A stretch of 64,000 bases of DNA. Origin: Bacteroidota bacterium. GTDB lineage: Bacteria; Bacteroidota; Rhodothermia; JANXDC01. The stretch spans positions 372,001-436,000 of the forward strand of contig AP024675.1 of the NCBI GenBank assembly GCA_025998875.1, in the 5' to 3' direction. A program made the translations under genes and the position numbers. Of the stretch, positions 53,396-62,325 are shown piece by piece (within the stretch, counting starts at the first letter, position 1; each line of letters begins with the position of its first letter). The notes under the pieces are model-generated. The model had not been told where the DNA came from and made no database searches. It saw nothing but the letters and a program-made list of their open reading frames with translations.

Positions 53396-53782
53396 CTAGC
53401 GCACCCCGATCATACTCTGATATTCTTCGGCGCTGAGCAATCCCTCGATCTGCGCTGGATCCCGGGGTTGGATGCGAATGAGCCATCCGGCACCATACGG
53501 ATCGCGATTGATCAGAGCCGGATCCTGTATTACGGCCTCGTTGTGGGCAATAATTTGGCCGGCAACGGGCAGGTACAATTCAGAGACCGTCTTTACGGCC
53601 TCGACGGTTCCGAAAACGGCGTTTTGCTCCAGCTCCGTTCCCACGGGCTTAAGCTCCACAAAGACGATATCGCCCAGCTCGCTCTGCGCGAAATCCGTGA
53701 TCCCCACTACGGCCGTGCCGTCGGCCTCAAGCCGAATCCATTCATGCTCCCGCGTGTAGCGAAGCTCCTGTGGAATATGCAT
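53396..53782 (-). CDS. gcvH: Glycine cleavage system H protein
   Basis: A 128-residue lipoyl carrier protein. The lipoylated Lys is in VEAVKTVSELY, within the hairpin ...GTVEAVKTVSELYLPVAGQI. The start MHIPQELRYTREHEWIRLE fits the family; GGGGGAAGG precedes the ATG at 53782. GcvH shuttles the methylamine group from the P-protein (gcvPA, next gene) to the T-protein. Its gene follows accC after 13 bases, so both belong to the same minus-strand operon. Confidence 0.96.
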   Translation of the reverse strand: MHIPQELRYTREHEWIRLEADGTAVVGITDFAQSELGDIVFVELKPVGTELEQNAVFGTVEAVKTVSELYLPVAGQIIAHNEAVIQDPALINRDPYGAGWLIRIQPRDPAQIEGLLSAEEYQSMIGVR

Positions 53783-53795
53783 TGCGCCTTCCCCC

Positions 53796-55157
53796 TTATC
53801 TGGCAACTTGCTCGGATTCCGCTGTCAGGTCAAAGGTTTCCAGAAACTTCGTGGTAAACTCCCCGGCCCGGAAGCGCGCATCGCGCATCAGTCGGCGATG
53901 GAAGGGGATGGTCGTGTGCACCCCTTCGATGATGAACTCCTCGAGGGCGCGCTCCATTTTGGCAATGGCCTCCTGGCGCGTCTTGCCCCGCACGATGAGC
54001 TTGGCGATCATGGAATCGTAGTACGGCGGAATCACATACCCCGCATAGGCATGCGTATCGACACGCACCCCGTGTCCGCCCGGCACATGAAGGGCCGTGA
54101 TTCGACCCGGGGAGGGACGAAACCCGTTGAAGGGATCCTCGGCGTTGATCCGGCACTCGATGGCATGCCCCCGAAGCTCCGGAATCTGGCCCGAGATGCG
54201 CTCTCCCATAGCGATGAGAATCTGCTGCTGCACGATGTCGTAGTCGGTTACCTCTTCCGTGACGGGGTGCTCGACCTGAATGCGGGTGTTCATCTCCATG
54301 AAGTAGAAGTTGCCATACCGGTCGACGAGAAACTCGATCGTGCCGGCCCCCTCATATCCCACTGCCGCCGCACCGCGGATGGCCGCTTCACCCATACGCT
54401 GGCGTAGCTCGGGGGTCATGATCGGGGAAGGGGCCTCTTCGACCAGCTTCTGGTGCCGCCGCTGGATGGAGCAGTCCCGCTCGCCCAGGTGAATGACCGT
54501 GCCATGCCGATCGCCCAGGACCTGGATTTCGATATGCCGAGGCTCTTCGAGGTACTTTTCCAGATACACCGCCGGATTACCGAAAGCCGCTTCCGCCTCG
54601 GCACGAGCCAGATTGAACTGCGGAATAAAATCCTCCGGCTCCCAGACCACGCGCATGCCGCGCCCCCCACCTCCGGCAGCGGCTTTGATGATCACCGGAA
54701 AACCGATCTCGCGCGCGACCTCGAATGCCTCCATGGGATCCTCAATCGTGCCCTCCGAACCCGGGATCGTAGGCACCCCAGCCAGACGCATGGTACGCTT
54801 GGCCTCTGCCTTATCGCCCATGCGGCGGATGGCCTCCGGGCTGGGGCCGATGAATGTGATCCCGTGTTCGGCGCAGATGGCGGCAAACTGCGCATTTTCA
54901 GCCAGAAACCCGTACCCCGGATGGATGGCGTCGGCGTTCGTGACCTCGGCCGCGGCGATCAGGCGGGGGATTTTGAGATAGGAATCCCGACTCGGGCCCG
55001 GACCGATACAGACGGCCTCATCGGCGAAGCGCACGTGCAGACTATCCCGATCGGCGGTCGAGTAAACGGCCACGGTCCGGATGCCCATCTCCTTACAGGT
55101 ACGGATGATGCGCAGGGCGATTTCACCGCGATTGGCGATGAGGATCTTGCGAAACAT
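53796..55157 (-). CDS. accC: Biotin carboxylase subunit of acetyl-CoA carboxylase
   Basis: A 453-residue ATP-grasp enzyme that carboxylates biotin on AccB, the first step in malonyl-CoA synthesis. Evident features: the start [25 protein letters not shown], the glycine-rich loop [11 protein letters not shown], the [15 protein letters not shown] box and the RINAEDP segment. Length is normal. It lies eight bases after accB and precedes gcvH on the minus strand. The carboxyltransferase genes accA and accD are not in the window. Confidence 0.98.
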   Translation of the reverse strand: MFRKILIANRGEIALRIIRTCKEMGIRTVAVYSTADRDSLHVRFADEAVCIGPGPSRDSYLKIPRLIAAAEVTNADAIHPGYGFLAENAQFAAICAEHGITFIGPSPEAIRRMGDKAEAKRTMRLAGVPTIPGSEGTIEDPMEAFEVAREIGFPVIIKAAAGGGGRGMRVVWEPEDFIPQFNLARAEAEAAFGNPAVYLEKYLEEPRHIEIQVLGDRHGTVIHLGERDCSIQRRHQKLVEEAPSPIMTPELRQRMGEAAIRGAAAVGYEGAGTIEFLVDRYGNFYFMEMNTRIQVEHPVTEEVTDYDIVQQQILIAMGERISGQIPELRGHAIECRINAEDPFNGFRPSPGRITALHVPGGHGVRVDTHAYAGYVIPPYYDSMIAKLIVRGKTRQEAIAKMERALEEFIIEGVHTTIPFHRRLMRDARFRAGEFTTKFLETFDLTAESEQVAR

Positions 55158-55164
55158 AGGGGGC

Positions 55165-55674
55165 TCAGGCGGGCTCGATCAGGAAAAGAACCTGGTCGTA
55201 CTCGACAGGCTGACCGTTTTCGACCAGAATCTTCACGACGCGGCCGGCCACGTCGCTCTGAATCTCGTTCATGATTTTCATGGCCTCGATGATGCAGAGC
55301 GTCTGTCCGACGGAGACCACATCTCCCACCTGCACAAAAGGAGGCTTATCCGGAGCCGGGGCCCGATAAAAAGTGCCCACGATGGGGGAACGGATCTCAT
55401 GCAGTTTCTTCCCCCCCTCGGCGGCGGGTGCCGCTGGCGCCTCGGCCGGCTCTGGCGCCGGCGTCTGTACCGGACTCGGAGCGGGCGCCGGCGGGGCGAC
55501 CGGAGCGGGAGCAGGGGGCAGTGACCACCAGGCCTGCGGGGGCAGACCGTTGACGATCGGCTGAGCGGGCTGCTTGCGGACAGCGATGCGAAAATCGCCT
55601 TCCTCGATCTCCACCTCCGCAACCTGGCTGGCCTCGACGAGCTTGAGGATCTGACGGATAAGCTTTAGATCCAT
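55165..55674 (-). CDS. accB: Biotin carboxyl carrier protein of acetyl-CoA carboxylase
   Basis: A 169-residue AccB. The N-terminal part ([34 protein letters not shown]) is followed by a Pro/Ala-rich flexible linker (about residues 45-90) and the biotinyl domain with the modified Lys in EAMKIMNE. It carries CO2 from AccC to the carboxyltransferase. The ATG at 55674 fits the family start; the open frame further 5' overlaps efp. It lies 25 bases after efp and eight bases before accC. Confidence 0.97.
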   Translation of the reverse strand: MDLKLIRQILKLVEASQVAEVEIEEGDFRIAVRKQPAQPIVNGLPPQAWWSLPPAPAPVAPPAPAPSPVQTPAPEPAEAPAAPAAEGGKKLHEIRSPIVGTFYRAPAPDKPPFVQVGDVVSVGQTLCIIEAMKIMNEIQSDVAGRVVKILVENGQPVEYDQVLFLIEPA

Positions 55675-55699
55675 GATAGGCTTCCCCCTCCGAGCGGCC

Positions 55700-56269
55700 T
55701 CAGCCCTGGCGTACGCGCTCGATATATGTGCGGGTTTCCGTATTGACCCGAATGACGTCCCCAACCTCCACGAAGAGCGGCACCTGCACGACGGCACCGG
55801 ACTCCAACCGGGCGGGCTTGGTTCCGCCGGTGGCCGTATCTCCTCGGACGCCCGGATCGGTCTCGACGACCTGCAGCTCTACATGCACGGGGAGCTCTAC
55901 GAGCACGGGGGTTTCCGTCTCGGCATGCACGAGCACATCGGCTGTCCCCCCCTCCTTGAGGAACTCCCGTCCCTGTACGAGCTCCGGTGGCACGACGATT
56001 TGCTCGTAGGTTTCCAGGTTCATGAAATGCAGGCCCAGCTCATCCTCGTAGAGAAACTGATGGGGCCGGCGCTCCAGGCGGGCGGTCTCCACCCGTTCCC
56101 CGGCGCGAAAGGTGCGATCCACGACCCGGCCGGTTTTGACGTGCTTGAGGGTGGTGCGCACAAAGGCCCCGCCTTTTCCGGGCTTGACGTGCATAAACTC
56201 GACGATGGTGTACAGCTCGCCCTCAAGCACGAGGGTCATACCGTTGCGGAAATCAGCGGTCGTAGCCAT
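55700..56269 (-). CDS. efp: Translation elongation factor P
   Basis: A 189-residue EF-P that helps ribosomes through polyproline stretches. The loop [17 protein letters not shown] carries the Lys in the position that is modified in many bacteria. Three beta-barrel domains are evident, with conserved ends such as [24 protein letters not shown]. The ATG at 56269 is fixed by the family start ([24 protein letters not shown]). First gene of the efp-accB-accC run, an order often seen in Bacteroidota and Firmicutes, and its promoter is visible. Confidence 0.97.
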   Translation of the reverse strand: MATTADFRNGMTLVLEGELYTIVEFMHVKPGKGGAFVRTTLKHVKTGRVVDRTFRAGERVETARLERRPHQFLYEDELGLHFMNLETYEQIVVPPELVQGREFLKEGGTADVLVHAETETPVLVELPVHVELQVVETDPGVRGDTATGGTKPARLESGAVVQVPLFVEVGDVIRVNTETRTYIERVRQG

Positions 56270-56310
56270 ATCGCAAACAGCTTCTTCAGACAGGCCTCCG
56301 ATTGCGGGGG

Positions 56311-56343
56311 CTAATATACCATGGGCGCCGAAGCCCGTGCAAA
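56311..56343 (-). promoter_or_regulatory. Bacteroidota-type promoter of efp-accB-accC operon
   Basis: On the minus strand TTTG (56343-56340), a 21-base spacer and TATATTAG (56318-56311) fit the -33/-7 consensus. The predicted transcript start gives a leader of about 35 bases before efp. Confidence 0.65.
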
Positions 56344-56370
56344 CCGACTTTCTTTTGCTCCCTTTTTTTC

Positions 56371-56647
56371 CTATCTTCGGCCGCCCTAGAGAAAACCGAA
56401 ACCGGGACAAAACTACCCCGGACGTATATGGAACTTGCCGACAGTAGTCGGCGCACGCCGGCGCCGAAAGCGCGCAGCAGAATACGGGGTTGTCGAAGCG
56501 CCCCCTCCCCCCTCCCGTAACGGCCCATCGGGCCTCCAGGGGCCGCTTCGCATGCCCCGTCTGGTGCCCCGGGAGGCCATACATGCCCCGCCTGGTGATC
56601 GCACTCCCCGCACCCGCAAACGGATTCCTGTCCGGAGGGATTCGACC
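56371..56647 (+). promoter_or_regulatory. Candidate promoter and long leader of mgtE
   Basis: TATCTTCG (56371-56378), with TTTC about 19 bases before, could be the promoter. The leader would then be about 260 bases. It contains small hairpins (CCGAC-AGTA-GTCGG near 56,440) and an imperfect 16-base direct repeat (56551-56566 and 56582-56597, one mismatch). It does not match the M-box consensus that I know. Confidence 0.4.
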
Positions 56648-58018
56648 ATGCTAAAAGAGCTGCTGGCCCCCGAAATCCAAGAACTGCTCAAGCAACGTCG
56701 ACTGGCCGAAGTGCGGGATATCGTCTCGGAGTGGGAACCCCCTGAGGTCGCCCGGCTGCTTGCTGATCTGCCCCCGGAAGAGGGCATCGTGCTCTTCCGG
56801 CTCCTGCCCCGCGCGCAAGCCGCCGATGTATTCGCCTATCTAGACCCCTCCCTGCAGCGCACCATCCTGGACCATCTAACCAGCGAACGCATCCGGACCC
56901 TGCTGGAAGAATTGGACCCGGACGATCGAACGGCGCTTTTCGAGGAACTGCCCGGCCAGGTCGCCCAGCGACTCCTCAACCTGCTCTCGGTCGAAGAAAG
57001 GCAGGAGGTGCTTCGGCTACTGGGCTACCCGGAGGGCTCGGTGGGCCGGCTCATGACGCCCGACTACGTGGCCGTCCGGCCCCATTGGACGGTCGAACAG
57101 GCCCTGCGCCACATCCGGCGCATGGCCCGTCGGGCGGAGACGATCAACACGATCTACGTGGTCGATGATTCCTGGAAACTGCTCGACGAAATCCCCCTGC
57201 AGAAGCTCATCCTCGCCGAACCGGAAACCAGGGTGGAATCTCTGATCGACTATCGTGTCGTGGCGCTGCGGACGACGGACGATCAGGAGCGGGCCGTATC
57301 GCTGATGCGGGAATACGACCGCACCGTGCTCCCCGTCGTCGATCAGGATGGCGTGCTTGTGGGGATCGTAACCGTAGACGACGTGCTGGATGTGGCCGTG
57401 GAGGAGGCCACGGAGGACATCCAGAAATTCGGCGGTATGGAGGCCCTGGATACACCCTATATGAGCACGCCTCTGCCGCAGATGCTCCGCAAGCGGGCCG
57501 GGTGGCTGTCCGTGCTCTTCATAAGCGAGATGTTCACGGCCTCCGCCATGGCCGCCTTCGAGCACGCCATCGAGCGCGTGGTCATGCTCGCCTTCTTCGT
57601 CCCCATGGTCATCGCCAGTGGAGGGAACAGCGGCTCCCAGGCCGCCACGCTGGTCATCCGGGCCATGACCCTGGGGGAGATCACGATACGGGACTGGTGG
57701 AAGGTGATGCGCCGGGAGCTGGTCTCCGGGCTGCTGCTGGGCACCATCCTGGGTGCGATCGGCTTTCTGCGGGTCACGCTCTGGGAGCTCCTCTTCGACC
57801 TCTACGGCACCCAATGGGTATCGATGGCCTTTACCGTGGCGCTGGCGCTGATGGGCATCGTGCTCTGGGGCACGCTGATCGGGTCCATGTTGCCGTTTCT
57901 GTTGCGCCGCCTGGGCTTCGATCCGGCCGCCTCCTCGGCTCCGTTCGTGGCCACGCTGGTCGATGTGACGGGTATCGTGATCTACTTCACGGTTGCTTCC
58001 TGGTTCTTTAGCCTCTAG
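56648..58018 (+). CDS. mgtE: MgtE family magnesium transporter
   Basis: A 456-residue MgtE. The N domain (about residues 1-130) has the superhelical repeats RLLADLPPEEGIVLFRLLPRAQAADVFAYLDP, followed by two CBS domains (about 130-255) that sense Mg2+, and a five-helix membrane domain with FFVPMVIASGGNSGSQAATLVIRAM, the ion pore. GGAGGG precedes the ATG at 56648; the frame is open 70 codons further 5' but reads as low complexity. The long leader could carry extra control. Confidence 0.96.
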   Translation: MLKELLAPEIQELLKQRRLAEVRDIVSEWEPPEVARLLADLPPEEGIVLFRLLPRAQAADVFAYLDPSLQRTILDHLTSERIRTLLEELDPDDRTALFEELPGQVAQRLLNLLSVEERQEVLRLLGYPEGSVGRLMTPDYVAVRPHWTVEQALRHIRRMARRAETINTIYVVDDSWKLLDEIPLQKLILAEPETRVESLIDYRVVALRTTDDQERAVSLMREYDRTVLPVVDQDGVLVGIVTVDDVLDVAVEEATEDIQKFGGMEALDTPYMSTPLPQMLRKRAGWLSVLFISEMFTASAMAAFEHAIERVVMLAFFVPMVIASGGNSGSQAATLVIRAMTLGEITIRDWWKVMRRELVSGLLLGTILGAIGFLRVTLWELLFDLYGTQWVSMAFTVALALMGIVLWGTLIGSMLPFLLRRLGFDPAASSAPFVATLVDVTGIVIYFTVASWFFSL

Positions 58019-58032
58019 AGCGTGGCACTGGT

Positions 58033-58064
58033 TTTGCTAGCCCCTCCCGGGAGGTGTATCTTTG
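58033..58064 (+). promoter_or_regulatory. Bacteroidota-type promoter, apparently leaderless
   Basis: TTTG (58033-58036), a 20-base spacer and TATCTTTG (58057-58064) form an exact consensus promoter. The ATG of the following gene starts seven bases later, where transcription is expected to begin, so the mRNA may have no leader. Confidence 0.7.
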
Positions 58065-58070
58065 TGTGCT

Positions 58071-58289
58071 ATGTCGGTACGCCGCGCCATAACCCTCTAC
58101 GATTGCAACGCCTATTTGCAGCACCTTGAGTACCTGCGTCGGGCACTGGTGGAGGCCTGGTTCCTGACTATGTACATTGAAGAGCAGACCGTGCCCCGCC
58201 AGGAGGTGGAAGCCCTCGTGGAAGCCTTTCTGCAGGCACGCCGGCAAGAGGGTCGATTCTTTGAGAGGGAGGCCACGACCTGCCCTTAG
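58071..58289 (+). CDS. Small protein of unknown function
   Basis: A 72-residue protein predicted to be largely helical (YLQHLEYLRRALVEAWFLTMYIEEQTVPRQEVEALVEAFLQARR), with no signal or membrane segment. I do not recognise it. The strong promoter ends seven bases before the ATG, and there is no ribosome site, so translation from a leaderless message is likely. The 3' end overlaps by four bases the convergent Fic gene; an antitoxin role is possible, but the genes are not in one operon and nothing confirms it. Confidence 0.72.
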   Translation: MSVRRAITLYDCNAYLQHLEYLRRALVEAWFLTMYIEEQTVPRQEVEALVEAFLQARRQEGRFFEREATTCP

Positions 58290-58903
58290 CCGGCCAGTTC
58301 CCGGAATCGCTCCTGTTCCCGCTCCAGAGCCGCTCGGATAAGCCCCTGTAAGGGCTCCAGATTTCCTCGATCCGCCTGCCGGAGGGCCTCGATATAGAGG
58401 CGCCGCAGATCTCCCTCCCGCGCGTAGAGCACCACCGGCGGCCCACCGCAACGAAGGGAAATCAGATCGCAGACCAGACGCGCCGTGCGGCCGTTTCCAT
58501 TGCGGAAGGGATGGATGAACGTGAGCCGGTGATGCACCTCGGCCAGCACCTCGACGAGCTCCTCCATCCCCCGAGTCGCATACGGCAACCGCAGCTCGAG
58601 GTTCTTCTCCAGCTGGTACATGAGCAGAGGGACCTGCGCCGGATGGGGAGGTTCAAGGACGCCCACCAGCACGGAAACCCGACGATACTTGCCGGCCCAC
58701 TCATAAAGGTGATGAAAGGCCTCGTAGTGAATCCGACGAATTAACGCGGCCGTGATAGGCTGTCGGGGCGAGAGGGAGAAGATGAAATGCTGCGCGCGCG
58801 CGATCCCTTCCAGTTCGGCCCGGTTGATCGCATCCGGATCGGTAAGCCCGAGCTTGTTGTCCAGATCTGCCTCGGTATGCGAGGTGTGGCCTAGCGGCTC
58901 CAT
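58286..58903 (-). CDS. Fic/DOC family protein
   Basis: A 205-residue Fic protein, which transfers AMP or another nucleotide part to target proteins. The active-site motif is HPFRNGNGRTAR (131-142), the HxFx(D/E)GNGRxxR pattern with Asn at the position of the acidic residue that binds Mg2+. The upstream segment LYEWAGKYRRVSV is also typical. I see no certain inhibitory helix motif. It resembles the proteins named mobile mystery protein B in other genomes, but without an adjacent partner A. Confidence 0.88.
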   Translation of the reverse strand: MEPLGHTSHTEADLDNKLGLTDPDAINRAELEGIARAQHFIFSLSPRQPITAALIRRIHYEAFHHLYEWAGKYRRVSVLVGVLEPPHPAQVPLLMYQLEKNLELRLPYATRGMEELVEVLAEVHHRLTFIHPFRNGNGRTARLVCDLISLRCGGPPVVLYAREGDLRRLYIEALRQADRGNLEPLQGLIRAALEREQERFRELAG

Positions 58904-59003
58904 GGGCGCGGCCCCTTTCTTTCGACTGCCTCCAGCCTTCCCCCCTTTGACTCTTTCCCCTCAGGGGACAATTAGGGCAAGAGGCCGATCAAAAGCAAGG
59001 CCC

Positions 59004-60023
59004 CTACAGGGAGAGCGTAAACCCGAAGCTACTGCCCCGCCCCACTTCGGATTCGATGATGAGCTGCTGTCGATGGGCCTCGATGATGTGCTTGACGATC
59101 GCCAGGCCCAGACCCGTTCCTCCTTGAGCGCGGGATCGGCTTTTGTCCACCCGGTAGAAGCGCTCCGTAATGCGGGGCAGATGTTCCGGGGGAATGCCAC
59201 AACCGGTATCCTGCACGAACACGGTGACCTTTCCCACAGGCTCCCGGCGCACAAAGAGCCGCACCTCGCCTCCCGGATCCGTATACTTGATCGCATTGTC
59301 CAGCAGATTCTGGACCACAAGGCGAATCTGATCCCGATCCCCCAGAACCATGAGCTGAGCCTCCGGCGGCTCGTACTGCAGGCGAATGCCCTTCTGCTGA
59401 CTGGCCAGCTCGAAAGTCTCGGCCACTTCCCGCAACAGGGGCTCCAGGCGGAAATACCGCAGGTTCATGCGCCGCTCCCCGGTCTCGATGCGAGAGATCT
59501 CGATGAGGTCGGAAACCAGGCTGGTCAGACGCCCCACGTGAAAAAGGGCCCGCTCCAGAAAACGACGGTTGACCTCGGGATCCTCCAGAGCCCCATCCCG
59601 TAGCGTCTCCAGATAGCCCTGAATGGCGTGGATAGGGGTTTTGAGCTCGTGCGAAACATCACCCAGAAACTCCCGCCGATATGTCTCCAGCTGGCGCAAC
59701 CGATCAAGCTCCTTTTGTACGCGCTCCAGGAACACGCCCAGCTCCTGTTCGAGCGCCCGGCAGGGATCCTGATTGATGCCCGGAGGGAGCTCCGGGGAGG
59801 GCTCAATAAGGCTCCAGATGCGCCTTAACTGGCCGCGCAACCGGTTCAGCTCAGGCTCCAACTTCCTCCGATAGGCCCCATACACCCCCGATGCGGCCAA
59901 GAGGGCAAAAAACACAGCCCAGCGCACGGAAAAGCCGCTCACCCAGCCAAGGAGTACCCCGGCCACGAGAATGGGCCCGATCGTGAAGAGCAAAAACACC
60001 CAGAGGGTTCGGTGACGGAACAT
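59004..60023 (-). CDS. Sensor histidine kinase (PhoR-like)
   Basis: A 339-residue membrane kinase. Two membrane helices (about residues 8-28 and 34-50) precede a coiled-coil linker and the DHp domain with the phosphorylated His in DVSHELKTPIH (His125). The ATPase domain has N box NLLDNAIKY and glycine boxes DTGCGIP and GGTGLGLAIVKHI. Periplasmic sensing appears minimal (only a short loop), so the signal may be read in the membrane. It is the partner of the response regulator upstream, which starts seven bases before it. Confidence 0.93.
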   Translation of the reverse strand: MFRHRTLWVFLLFTIGPILVAGVLLGWVSGFSVRWAVFFALLAASGVYGAYRRKLEPELNRLRGQLRRIWSLIEPSPELPPGINQDPCRALEQELGVFLERVQKELDRLRQLETYRREFLGDVSHELKTPIHAIQGYLETLRDGALEDPEVNRRFLERALFHVGRLTSLVSDLIEISRIETGERRMNLRYFRLEPLLREVAETFELASQQKGIRLQYEPPEAQLMVLGDRDQIRLVVQNLLDNAIKYTDPGGEVRLFVRREPVGKVTVFVQDTGCGIPPEHLPRITERFYRVDKSRSRAQGGTGLGLAIVKHIIEAHRQQLIIESEVGRGSSFGFTLSL

Positions 60024-60029
60024 GTCTCC

Positions 60030-60707
60030 CTATGCGGCGCGGAATCGATATCCCACCCCCTTTACGGTTTCGATGTAATGGCTACCGAGCCGCTCCCGGA
60101 TCTTGCGCACGTGTACATCCACGGTGCGGTCGACTACGTAAACGTCCGTACCCCAGACGCGATCGAGAAGTTCCTGACGGGAAAAAACGATTCCGGGATG
60201 AGAGGCCAAAAAGAAGAGCAGTTCGAACTCTTTTCGGGGCAGCTGGTGCTCCACGCCCGCCTGACGCACCACGTAGCGATCCCGATCGATTTCCAGATCG
60301 TGGATGCGGATACGCCGGGGGACGTTGGTGGGGAAAACGGCGCGCCGCAGCAGGGCACGGATATGGCTGATCAACAGGGCCGGGCTGATGGGCTTGGGGA
60401 TGTAATCGTCGGCTCCGAGCTCCAGGCCCATGATCTCGTCGGTTTCCGCATTCCGGGCGGTGAGAAAGGCGATGGGCACATGACGCAACTCCGGATGGGC
60501 GCGCAGCCGCTGGCAGACGGCAAACCCGTCCAGCTGGGGCATCATGATATCCAGCACGACCACATCCGGCCGCTCCGCCTCGGCCAGTTCGAGGGCCGAG
60601 GTACCATCGAAGGCGATCAGCACCCGATAGCCCGCCTTCTCCAGATTGTAGCGCAGGAATTCCAGCAGATCCGGCTCATCGTCAACCAGGAGCACTTTCG
60701 GAGTCAT
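60030..60707 (-). CDS. OmpR/PhoB family response regulator
   Basis: A 225-residue regulator with a receiver domain (acidic pair Asp9-Asp10, phosphorylated Asp53, Thr in LTARN and Lys in PKPISP) and a winged-helix DNA-binding domain ending KEFELLFFLASHPGIVFSRQELLDRVWGTD... and TVKGVGYRF. This is the PhoB/OmpR class, working with the kinase encoded just downstream. Whether it reads phosphate cannot be decided because no phosphate transporter genes are near. It is divergent from a sigma-54 response regulator across a region with a striking palindrome. Confidence 0.94.
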   Translation of the reverse strand: MTPKVLLVDDEPDLLEFLRYNLEKAGYRVLIAFDGTSALELAEAERPDVVVLDIMMPQLDGFAVCQRLRAHPELRHVPIAFLTARNAETDEIMGLELGADDYIPKPISPALLISHIRALLRRAVFPTNVPRRIRIHDLEIDRDRYVVRQAGVEHQLPRKEFELLFFLASHPGIVFSRQELLDRVWGTDVYVVDRTVDVHVRKIRERLGSHYIETVKGVGYRFRAA

Positions 60708-60779
60708 ATCCCACCCCTGTTCTGCCCGGTAAAGTTAGTCTATCGTGCCTCGCCTTTGTGTTAGGATACGGTTAAGCGT

Positions 60780-60814
60780 AGGTAGTTTTGTATCAAAGTG
60801 ATACGAAACTACCT
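60780..60814. repeat. Near-perfect 16-bp palindrome with 3-nt centre
   Basis: AGGTAGTTTTGTATCA (60780-60795) and the complementary TGATACGAAACTACCT (60799-60814) differ at one position. It overlaps a candidate -7 element TAGTTTTG (60783-60790) in the divergent promoter region. It looks like an operator or a leader hairpin; in RNA the odd position could form a G-U pair. Confidence 0.7.
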
Positions 60815-60918
60815 GTTTTGCTCCCGTCTGAAACCCTGTATCCGGCCAAAACGGGACTGGCATATCAGTGGCAGCTGCTGTGGCCGACATCCCCGTGGAG
60901 AAAGAAAGGGGTGAGGCC

Positions 60919-62325
60919 ATGGAAGCGCGCTCCAAACGGTATCGGGTGTTTGTGGTCGATGACGATCGGCACTATGCGCGCCTGGTAAGCTATCGACTCT
61001 CCCAGAATCCAGAGCTAGAGGTGCAGGTCTTCCACGGCGGAGAGGCCGTTCTGGAGCAGCTCGATCAGATGCCCGATGCCATCTTGCTCGACATCATGAT
61101 GCCGGGCATGAGCGGAATCGAGGTGCTGCAGCACATCAAGCAGGTGCTACCCGACGTGCCCGTTATCATGGTCTCCGCACAAGGGGCGCTCGACGTGGCC
61201 ATCGAGGCCATGAAACTGGGCGCCTACGACTACCTGGTCAAGGGGCAGGATGAGCTGGTCAAGATCGAGACCACGATCAAAAACGCCATTCAGACCTATG
61301 CGTTGCAGAACGAAGTTCAGCGCCTGCGTGAGGCCATTCCCCAGCATTACCGTTTTGAGGAGATTGTGGGGGAAAGCGAGCCCATGCAACAGGTCTTCCG
61401 CCTTATCGAAAAGGCGGCTCGATCTGACATCACCGTGCTCATCCACGGGGAATCCGGCACGGGCAAAGAACTCGTCGCGCGGGCCATTCACTACAACAGC
61501 GCTCGCCGGCATGAGCCCTTCGTGGTGGTCAACTGCGCGGCCATTCCGCGCGAACTCGTGGAAAGCGAGTTCTTCGGACACGAAAAAGGCGCCTTCACGG
61601 GAGCCTACACGCGCAAGATCGGCAAGTTCGAGCAGGCGCACAGGGGCACGATCTTTCTGGATGAGATCGGGGAGATGGATCCCTCTCTGCAGGTCAAGCT
61701 GCTGCGCGTGCTGCAGAACCGGGAAATCCAGCGCGTAGGGGGTCAGGAGACCATCCACGTAGACGTGCGCATCATCGCGGCTACCAACCGCAACCTGCGC
61801 GAGGCCATGCAGAAAGGCGAATTCCGCGAAGACCTCTACTATCGGCTCTTCAGCTTCCCCATCTACCTTCCCCCACTGCGGGAACGGGGACAGGACGTAC
61901 TCCTGCTGGCCCAGCATTTCCTCAAGCAGGCTCTGCGCGCCCATCCCGGGGGGCCGAAGAAGTTCTCCCGCGAGGCTCTGCAGGCCATCGCCCGTTACCC
62001 CTGGCCAGGAAATGTGCGAGAGCTCAAGAACGCCGTAGAACGCGCCGTACTCATCGCCGAAGGGCCGGAGATCACGGTCGAGGATCTGCTGCTGGAAAAC
62101 CCGCAACTTACAGCTGTCTCCTCTGCCGCGGTCCGGGAGGCCGTCGCTCCGGCTTCGGGATCGGTCGTGCGGGAAATCGTACCCCTGGAGGAGCTCAAGC
62201 GGCAGGCTGTCATTCAGGCCTTCGAGGCCTGTGGGCGAAACGTAGATCGCGCGGCCGTGCAACTGGGTATAGGGCGGGCCACCATGTATCGGTTGCTCAA
62301 GAAATACCGCCTGCTTTCCGGTTAG
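60919..62325 (+). CDS. Sigma-54-dependent response regulator (NtrC family)
   Basis: A 468-residue regulator: receiver domain with acidic triad and phosphorylated Asp58, AAA+ domain with Walker A GESGTGKE (about residue 177), GAFTGA loop (about 224) that touches sigma-54, Walker [10 protein letters not shown], and a Fis-type C-terminal helix-turn-helix ([23 protein letters not shown]). GGGGTGAGG precedes the ATG at 60919. The receiver region ends with [16 protein letters not shown]. Candidate target in the window: the sigma-54 site before flhB. No kinase gene is adjacent on the same strand. Confidence 0.95.
   Translation: MEARSKRYRVFVVDDDRHYARLVSYRLSQNPELEVQVFHGGEAVLEQLDQMPDAILLDIMMPGMSGIEVLQHIKQVLPDVPVIMVSAQGALDVAIEAMKLGAYDYLVKGQDELVKIETTIKNAIQTYALQNEVQRLREAIPQHYRFEEIVGESEPMQQVFRLIEKAARSDITVLIHGESGTGKELVARAIHYNSARRHEPFVVVNCAAIPRELVESEFFGHEKGAFTGAYTRKIGKFEQAHRGTIFLDEIGEMDPSLQVKLLRVLQNREIQRVGGQETIHVDVRIIAATNRNLREAMQKGEFREDLYYRLFSFPIYLPPLRERGQDVLLLAQHFLKQALRAHPGGPKKFSREALQAIARYPWPGNVRELKNAVERAVLIAEGPEITVEDLLLENPQLTAVSSAAVREAVAPASGSVVREIVPLEELKRQAVIQAFEACGRNVDRAAVQLGIGRATMYRLLKKYRLLSG

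Noticed and set aside
56371-56647. M-box (ykoK) riboswitch before mgtE
   Set aside because: None of the conserved M-box segments that I know are visible.
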